Shown: piece by piece, positions 58,486-64,000 of the stretch
How positions within the stretch are numbered: position 1 is the stretch's first letter
Layout of the letters: each line of letters begins with the position of its first letter
From: Combretum micranthum
Taxonomy: Eukaryota; Streptophyta; Magnoliopsida; Myrtales; Combretaceae
Assembly: GCA_024138025.1 (NCBI GenBank)
Contig: JAMXBD010001372.1
Coordinates: 186,001-250,000 of the forward strand
Direction of reading: 5' to 3'
DNA: 64,000 bases
Notes under the pieces: generated by a model
The model's input: only the letters and a program-made list of their open reading frames with translations
Database searches by the model: none
What the model was told of the DNA's origin: nothing
Position numbers and translations under genes: made by a program

Positions 58486-61002
58486 GAACAAAAGTATCTT
58501 TTAAAAGGGAAAAGAAGTAATATAAAATAAAATAACTTATAAAGAAGGGTAAGAAAATGTCATATATTATTTTATGAGATGGAAAAATAGTCTTTTACAA
58601 TAAAAACATAGTAGTATCTGCCCATACCTAATCTACATAACATTTCTTTTTTGGTAGTTACACCTATGATCCTTAGATCCTAAAACACTCCTTTTGATAG
58701 AAACTCCATTGAAGGACCATCGGGAGGCTAAAAATCAAGGTTAAGTTGCTCTCTTTTCTTGTCCTTTAAAAGGTTTCTTTCCCTAACCTTTGCTTCCGAT
58801 GTCAAGGTGTTTACCTTTGAAGGAGAAATCAAGAGAAAACCATAATCTCTTGTTGCTTGTGGTGGTTGTTGATTGCAAAAGAAGAGGAGCAAATCGTTGG
58901 ATTTTAGGTAATATGTTTTTAAAAGTGTTTATATATTTGATAAGTTGTATTTTGGAGTTTTTTTCTAGTTTAAAATCAAGGAAGGGATTGACATGAATCC
59001 AAGGGGGTCATAAATTCTTTTGTTTAAATATTAGGGTTCTTGATCTTTTTAGGGTTTTCTAAATAAAAAAAACTGAGAAATCATAAAGATATGGATGAAA
59101 TCGTAATTCGATATGACTCACGAATCATAAAATCAAATTGGATTGTAACAAGAATCGTAATGCGATAGAATCCACAAATTACAAAACCGATCACCGTGTT
59201 AAAAGAATCCAAGATTCAATCAACATAATGAATAAAGAAGCTAGAAACTCTCAATATTCATAAACAATCGCAATATCATGCAATCCAAGTTCTTATCATC
59301 AAAAACTCTTACAAAGGTGGAGACTTTCTCAAGAAAATGTCATGAAACTTTTATCTTCCTATAACAAAACAAAAGGCCTATATAATAATAATAACAAAGG
59401 AATATAAAGACACAAATAAACACCCAATTCGTATCTTGAAGGCTAGTAGCCTATATCACGAATGCTGGCGGCCTATATTATCAACATTGACGGCGTAGGC
59501 ATTAGCTTTTAAATTTCGCATTATGTGATGTTTGTACACCATGTGAAGGCCGGTGATGTAAGTGGAGTACACCGGCGGCGTAGGAGAAATGGCTGGCGGC
59601 CTTAGGCTGGCGTACTGGCTCGCTGCAACTTTTGACAACTCCTTTCTTCCTTGTAGAAATCACAAGCTTCGATACTCCATTATTAAATCGGGTTTTTCCA
59701 AAATCTTTTAAAGATTGATCCTTTCGCATTAGGGATGTTCTTAGAGTTTTTTTGTGTTTTGGAGCGATGTGGTGTACAAACGGAGGTCATGATTGTGGCC
59801 TCCTTGGGATTTGCGAGTTTTGGCCAATCACGACTGTGACAAAGGCTATGGGGCCTGTAACCACCCCCATCATGAGTGTAATCAATAGGGGAATGTTGTA
59901 ACCTTGTTTTTATCTCCATTTTGACCTTCCTAAGCACCTAAACCCTTAAGGTAACATCTAGTATACCTAAACCTAAGTAGGAAGGTATGTCTAGACCTAG
60001 AGTAGTAATAGTTCTCGATAGTTTAGGAAACTAAATAACCTTAGAAGTATGTTTTATTTCTAAAATCAAATAATGAATTAGTATTTGTTATATGTGATCA
60101 GGTGATTTCGGTTTTATTGAGTTAGTTGTTCCAGACATTATATCTGGTATGTCCTTACCTTAGTTGTTACTTATGGGTGTAGGCTTAAAAACTGCAAATA
60201 AACTTAACAATACCTGGTTTTAAATTGTTTGTTGCTTGTGCTTGGCTGGGTCTAGTGGGTCGAAAGTACCATTGTTACTAGGACAACACCCTGATGATCT
60301 ATGTTTATTGTTATCTCCAGTGGAGTTACATACAGAGAAGATTCCAATAATTTAGGAACAGTACAAGTTTGGTATCTAGGTTGTTAGGGAATACCTAACA
60401 CTAATTATATATAAGTATATATATGATATATGTATCAACTTGTCATGAAGTCATGGGTTAATCCAAGTTTAAGACTAGTTGCAAATAGTTCTAAATTGTG
60501 TTGGTTGCTTGGCTAATCAAAAGATAATAAGCTGTGACTATTTTATATATTACTATGTTGTGTACTGGGCCTTACACTCAGTTCGTCTTATCCTTTCAAA
60601 TGCAGTTAACGAGCCAGTAGATTTTGATTTATGACATTTATATGGACTAAGGAGAAGAATAGTTGAGCAAACTTTCCAGTTGATTACTGAATGAATAGAA
60701 ATTTGAGATAGCTAAAGTTTCAGACTATTGAAGTTTAAATATTTATTATGGTTCTTGTACGTTAGGAGACCTTTTCATATGATGTATCTAAATTAGATTT
60801 TAAGTTGATGCTTGATTTAGACCAACCAAGTTTTATGATATTTTCATTAATGACATTAATGAATATGATGAAACCTTAATTAATGTGAGATGTTGCAGTT
60901 ATACTTGGTTTTTCGTGGTTTAGCAGAATCTATACCTTAGCTTGTCTACCTCTAATGAAGATAGGTGGTGGGTTGATAACATACTAAGTTTAGAGCGTTA
61001 CA
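58486..61002 (+). repeat. Probable 3' LTR of the Gypsy chromovirus
   Basis: Directly downstream of the pol relic. Landmarks are 'ctgggtctagtgggtcgaaa' and 'aggacaacaccctgatg' (60245-60298), 'ggccttacactcagttcgtc' with 'tttcaaatgcagttaacgag' (60570-60614), and the closing 'gagcgttaca' at 61002, matching the inverted copy at 27140. The left border is not visible (a TGTAAC start is expected soon after 58486). Open frames at 58790-58996 and 59456-59937 are not supported as genes. Confidence 0.5.
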
Positions 61003-61341
61003 ATATTGCTTCCTATTGTTGTGTGGCTCTTGGTAGTGGATGTCAGGGAGTTTATGTTTATGTATTGAAGGGAATTACGTGTGCATTTCTCAAATTTTCT
61101 CATGTTTATGAAATTTATATCTCATCAACTATGTGAAGTACCTTTTATCAATTAGGTAATATGCCAAGATTTTTTCAATTTGATTTATTTCCATATACCC
61201 ATCAACATCGTGGTAACTTCAATGATGTCATGCACTATGCTCATGTAAATATCTTTTTCATTGATTAAGAATTATGTTTTATCTTACTTATGCAAATGCT
61301 ACAATTAATGTATTTTTTTATTGTTATAGTTATAGGAGAGG

Positions 61342-61641
61342 ATGTTGCAAAAGAAGGTTGTTTGCCAACAAAAGGTAGAAGAAAAAAGAGGAGGAGGGAT
61401 AAAACCAATGTTTGTACTTACCATTATGACTAATGTACTTATTCATAAATCTAAGCATAATCATGGTATGAACCACAGTAGACCCAAACACTTTCAAGGT
61501 ATGTCGACCTACTATAGAAGAAGGTTGTTTACTAGTGAAAAGTATGTAAAAGAAGAAGAGTTAAAGCCAATGTCAAAGCTTGCTATAATGACCAAGGTAC
61601 TCGGTCATAAATCTACATATAAACATGGTATAAGCCATTAG
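61342..61641 (+). pseudogene. Short internally repeated ORF, possible En/Spm transposase-region remnant
   Basis: The 99-codon frame has two related halves: a KPMFVLTIMTNVLIHKSKH segment and a KPMSKLAIMTKVLGHKSTY segment about 57 residues apart. It is followed by a repeated block (61653-61850 and 62105-62297). I do not recognise the protein with certainty. The downstream STIEQLRLMHQKYDDLY-like translation recalls plant CACTA-type transposon ORFs, but this is weak. It is unlikely to be a host gene. Confidence 0.3.
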
Positions 61642-61652
61642 TGAACTTAAAA

Positions 61653-62297
61653 CATTGTCAAAGCATGCCGGCTTGGCTTTGATGACTCTCCCCAGGATAG
61701 TACAATAGAGCAACTAAGGTTAATGCATCAAAAGTATGATGACTTATATTAGTAGATGGAGAGGAAGCAACAATGGAAATAAAAGCACTTAAGCAATCAT
61801 AGAAGCTTCATGTAGGGGTCTAAACAATATCTTTGAGGAATTTCAAGTGGGGAGAGGGTGTACAAGCTTCATGGTGAGCATCGCGATAATTGGGATGTAT
61901 AATTAGTTTTGGTCAAATTTCTTTTAATGTTTGTATTAGTTAATTGCTTCGAAACTTTACTTTTGCAATGATTATATATAAAATCTTTTATTATTTGATA
62001 TTGTCTATATATGTTAATTTTTTTTTCATGATTTAAATTTAATCAAATTTTAATTGATCCATGTTCATACAAAAAGTCAACTATTGCTAAAGAGGGATTA
62101 TGTACCTTGTCAAAATGCATAGGGCGTGGATCCAATGACTATCCCCTAAACAATATTATAGAGCGAAAGGTTACTGCAACAAAAGTATGATGACTTGCAT
62201 CAGTAAATGGAGAAGAAGCGACAGAGCGAGAGCACTTAAGTAATCACTGGGGGTTCATGTAGGGGTCTAAACAATATCCTCAAGAAGTGTCAAGTGG
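61653..62297 (+). repeat. Diverged direct repeat pair (~195 bp units)
   Basis: 61653-61850 and 62105-62297 share 'ttgtcaaa', 'caaaagtatgatgactt', 'agtagatggagaggaag' (second copy 'agtaaatggagaagaag') and 'catgtaggggtctaaacaat', in the same order, then '...caagtgg'. They differ at many positions and are separated by ~255 bp of AT-rich DNA, so the duplication is old. Confidence 0.75.
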
Positions 62298-63124
62298 TTT
62301 GACAAATGTTTACCCTTACCCTTCTAGCCAAAACAGAGAGAAAGATCTACCAGTGGATGAATGGGCTCACCACGAGTATTGATAAGTTAACCACAAATGC
62401 CTATGAGCTAGGCATATGTGCTAATGAGTCGACCACCAACCATCGTTGCGGTCAACTAGTGGCTAGGGCTTGCAACCTCTTTGTGGCTCCTTCTACGATA
62501 TGCCCACCTACTCTTTCACATTCGAACAAATAATGTTGTCTATGTTAGTTTTCATGTCAATTATATTTTGGGTTTCCAAAATTTTAAATTTAACCAAATT
62601 GTAATTAATTTATATTCATTCAAACAGTTAACTATTGCTAGGGAGTCCCTCCGAACATCCATTATTCCACAAGGGTAATGTATCTAAACATCTTTTAAAT
62701 TTCTAACCCTTTTGGCAGCAAATATTTGTAAAGTTTTAACTCCTTAAGTAAACATTTCGCAGAAAACTTTTGTTCTTTACGATTAATTTCATTTCTCACA
62801 AAGGTCAATTGCTTTATATTCACATGAAAGTGAAATTTCATTGGGCTTAGCATCCATTGAAATTGCCAATGAACTTAAATTGATTGTAAGAAAAACATTG
62901 AAGCCGTGGTCCAATATTATTCATAACATTTAGAAATCAGGATAGAATATCATACTAGAATATGAAATTATGAGCCTTGATGAGATGGTGGTTTATTGAA
63001 TTGGCTAGATTGAACACAGGACGATTCCTACCATGCAAAAGTAAAAATTAACGGGGAAATAGGTAAATAAAATGTAGATGGTGCATGAAAATCTTTCGGA
63101 AAAGTATGCGAAGTATTATATATA
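62298..63124. other. Intergenic; no gene recognised
   Basis: The open frame at 62306-62533 (75 codons) directly follows the second repeat unit and may be part of the same decayed element; it has no recognised domain. The rest is AT-rich. Confidence 0.35.
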
Positions 63125-63305
63125 TAGGATGCTTCTATAGTTACGTTGACGAGACTATCCAGTTAACCATTTAACTGTTAAAATAAATATAATAATTGAA
63201 ATCTTTATTATTTTAATGGTTCGATCACGGTTGGATATGATCTGAGCTATTGAGTGGCAACAGAACCAGTTCTATCAAAATTAATAATGAGACCATAATT
63301 TTTCT
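63125..63305. repeat. MITE-like repeat, family C
   Basis: Reads 'gatgcttctatagttacgtt', 'taactgttaaaataaatata', 'ttaatggttcgatcacggtt' and 'aaaattaataatgagaccat'. Same order as 63785-63975. Confidence 0.55.
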
Positions 63306-63536
63306 ATATATATATATATATATATATGTAAAGATTCATTTGAATAGTATATTCATGCAAGAAACAGATAGGTCATACTTTTTTTTTCCAAATAAGTCAT
63401 TTAAGTCCACTATATCAATATAGTCATATACCATGAATTCTCTATTGTATGATCATAAATCATGAGAGATAATGAGATACTAATGATGGACTCATTTTGT
63501 ACCAAAAAAAATGTAGAAAAATTAAATATCTCGCCT

Positions 63537-63625
63537 ATGGTCTTATAGCCTACTTGCATCATCTCTTTATCTCTTAAGTGAGAGGTAATAGGTTCAAATC
63601 CTCCTCCCGTTAGCAAAAAAAAAAA
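63537..63625 (+). repeat. B-box-like motif with A-tail, possible SINE remnant
   Basis: 'aggttcaaatcctcc' (63591-63605) fits a pol III B-box (GGTTCAANNCC), and a poly-A run follows at 63616-63626. An A-box is not convincing upstream. It could be the 3' half of a tRNA-derived SINE; weak call. Confidence 0.25.
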
Positions 63626-63784
63626 AGTCAGGCTTATTGGATTTTTTCATAAATATAAATAATTTAAACAACTCACTTAAAATAGAAAGAATTCACTCTT
63701 ATTATAAATATAGAGGGCTAATAATATAATTTTTCCTTTAAATAAAACATTGCATATTCCTTACGTACTTCTGCTTGGTGACTT

Positions 63785-63975
63785 TAGATGGGAGCTTCCA
63801 TAGTCTCATTTGCAAGGCTATCTAATTAATCATCTAATTGTTAAAATAAATATGATAAATGAAATATTAATTATTTTAGTGATTTGATCATGATTGAGTA
63901 TAATATAAATTAATGAATAATAATAAAATTGATTATATCAAAAATATTAATGAAACCATAGAATTTTTCAACATT
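63785..63975. repeat. MITE-like repeat, family C
   Basis: Reads 'gatgggagcttccatagtct', 'catctaattgttaaaataaa', 'attttagtgatttgatcatg' and 'tattaatgaaaccatagaat'. The outer phrases 'cttccatag' and 'ccatagaa' may be terminal. Confidence 0.55.
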
Positions 63976-64000
63976 TTAAAAGCACATAAGAAAAAGGTGG

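Noticed and set aside
59456..59937. Overlapping minus-strand ORFs in a GC-richer patch
   Set aside because: The patch lies in the LTR-like region after the Gypsy relic; no domain, and the frames oppose the element's direction.

Overview
This window looks like a nuclear, repeat-rich intergenic stretch from a flowering plant, most likely a eudicot. The evidence is very AT-rich intergenic DNA, plant-type Copia and Gypsy retroelement relics, MITE-like repeats, a plant VQ-motif gene, and a plant ribosomal-protein-style promoter with a telo-box and a TGGGCC site II element. There are no bacterial operons, CRISPR arrays or rRNA genes. I support only two host genes; nearly everything else is transposon-derived.

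Host genes. (1) On the minus strand at 6135-6341 lies a 68-codon gene resembling a bL31-type, probably mitochondrial, ribosomal protein. A non-coding first exon near 7749-7830 and a telo-box/site II promoter precede it, and a tandem duplication covers the promoter. (2) On the plus strand at 44769-46102 lies a VQ-motif transcription co-regulator gene (FRAMVQEFTG at 45390-45419). Its last ~105 codons sit in another frame, and a one-base loss in an A6 run at 45781-45786 explains this simply.

Retroelements. 1-200 is a Copia LTR fragment. 15980-25175 is a decayed plus-strand Copia element with both LTRs, gag, integrase, RT and RNase H. It is split by a 3507-bp solo LTR (20636-24142) with a perfect CAAGT target duplication. 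31745-37553 is a second, more decayed Copia element on the minus strand. It carries a 304-bp inverted-repeat element (32081-32384, ATATT duplication) and a 1839-bp solo LTR (32529-34367, CTAAC duplication) of the same family as the first solo LTR. 57514-58485 is a Gypsy chromovirus integrase/chromodomain relic, followed by LTR-like sequence to 61002. A related LTR lies in reverse at 27140-29000, another LTR-derived block at 39300-43248, and SIRE-like LTR remnants at 29335-30060 and 37900-38850.

Small repeats. Several MITE-like families recur: a 'GGTAC...AACTTT' foldback family, a 'GGGTCTGTTTG' hAT-like family, and a ~180-bp family with at least five copies. They show clear nesting, including a hAT-like MITE inside a foldback copy. 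The most unusual structure is a ~610-bp array of about 14 hairpin-forming units inside the larger solo LTR (22729-23340).

Limits: exon borders, UTRs and outer ends of old repeats are inferred by eye. Family assignments rest on motifs recognised in the sequence, not on searches.
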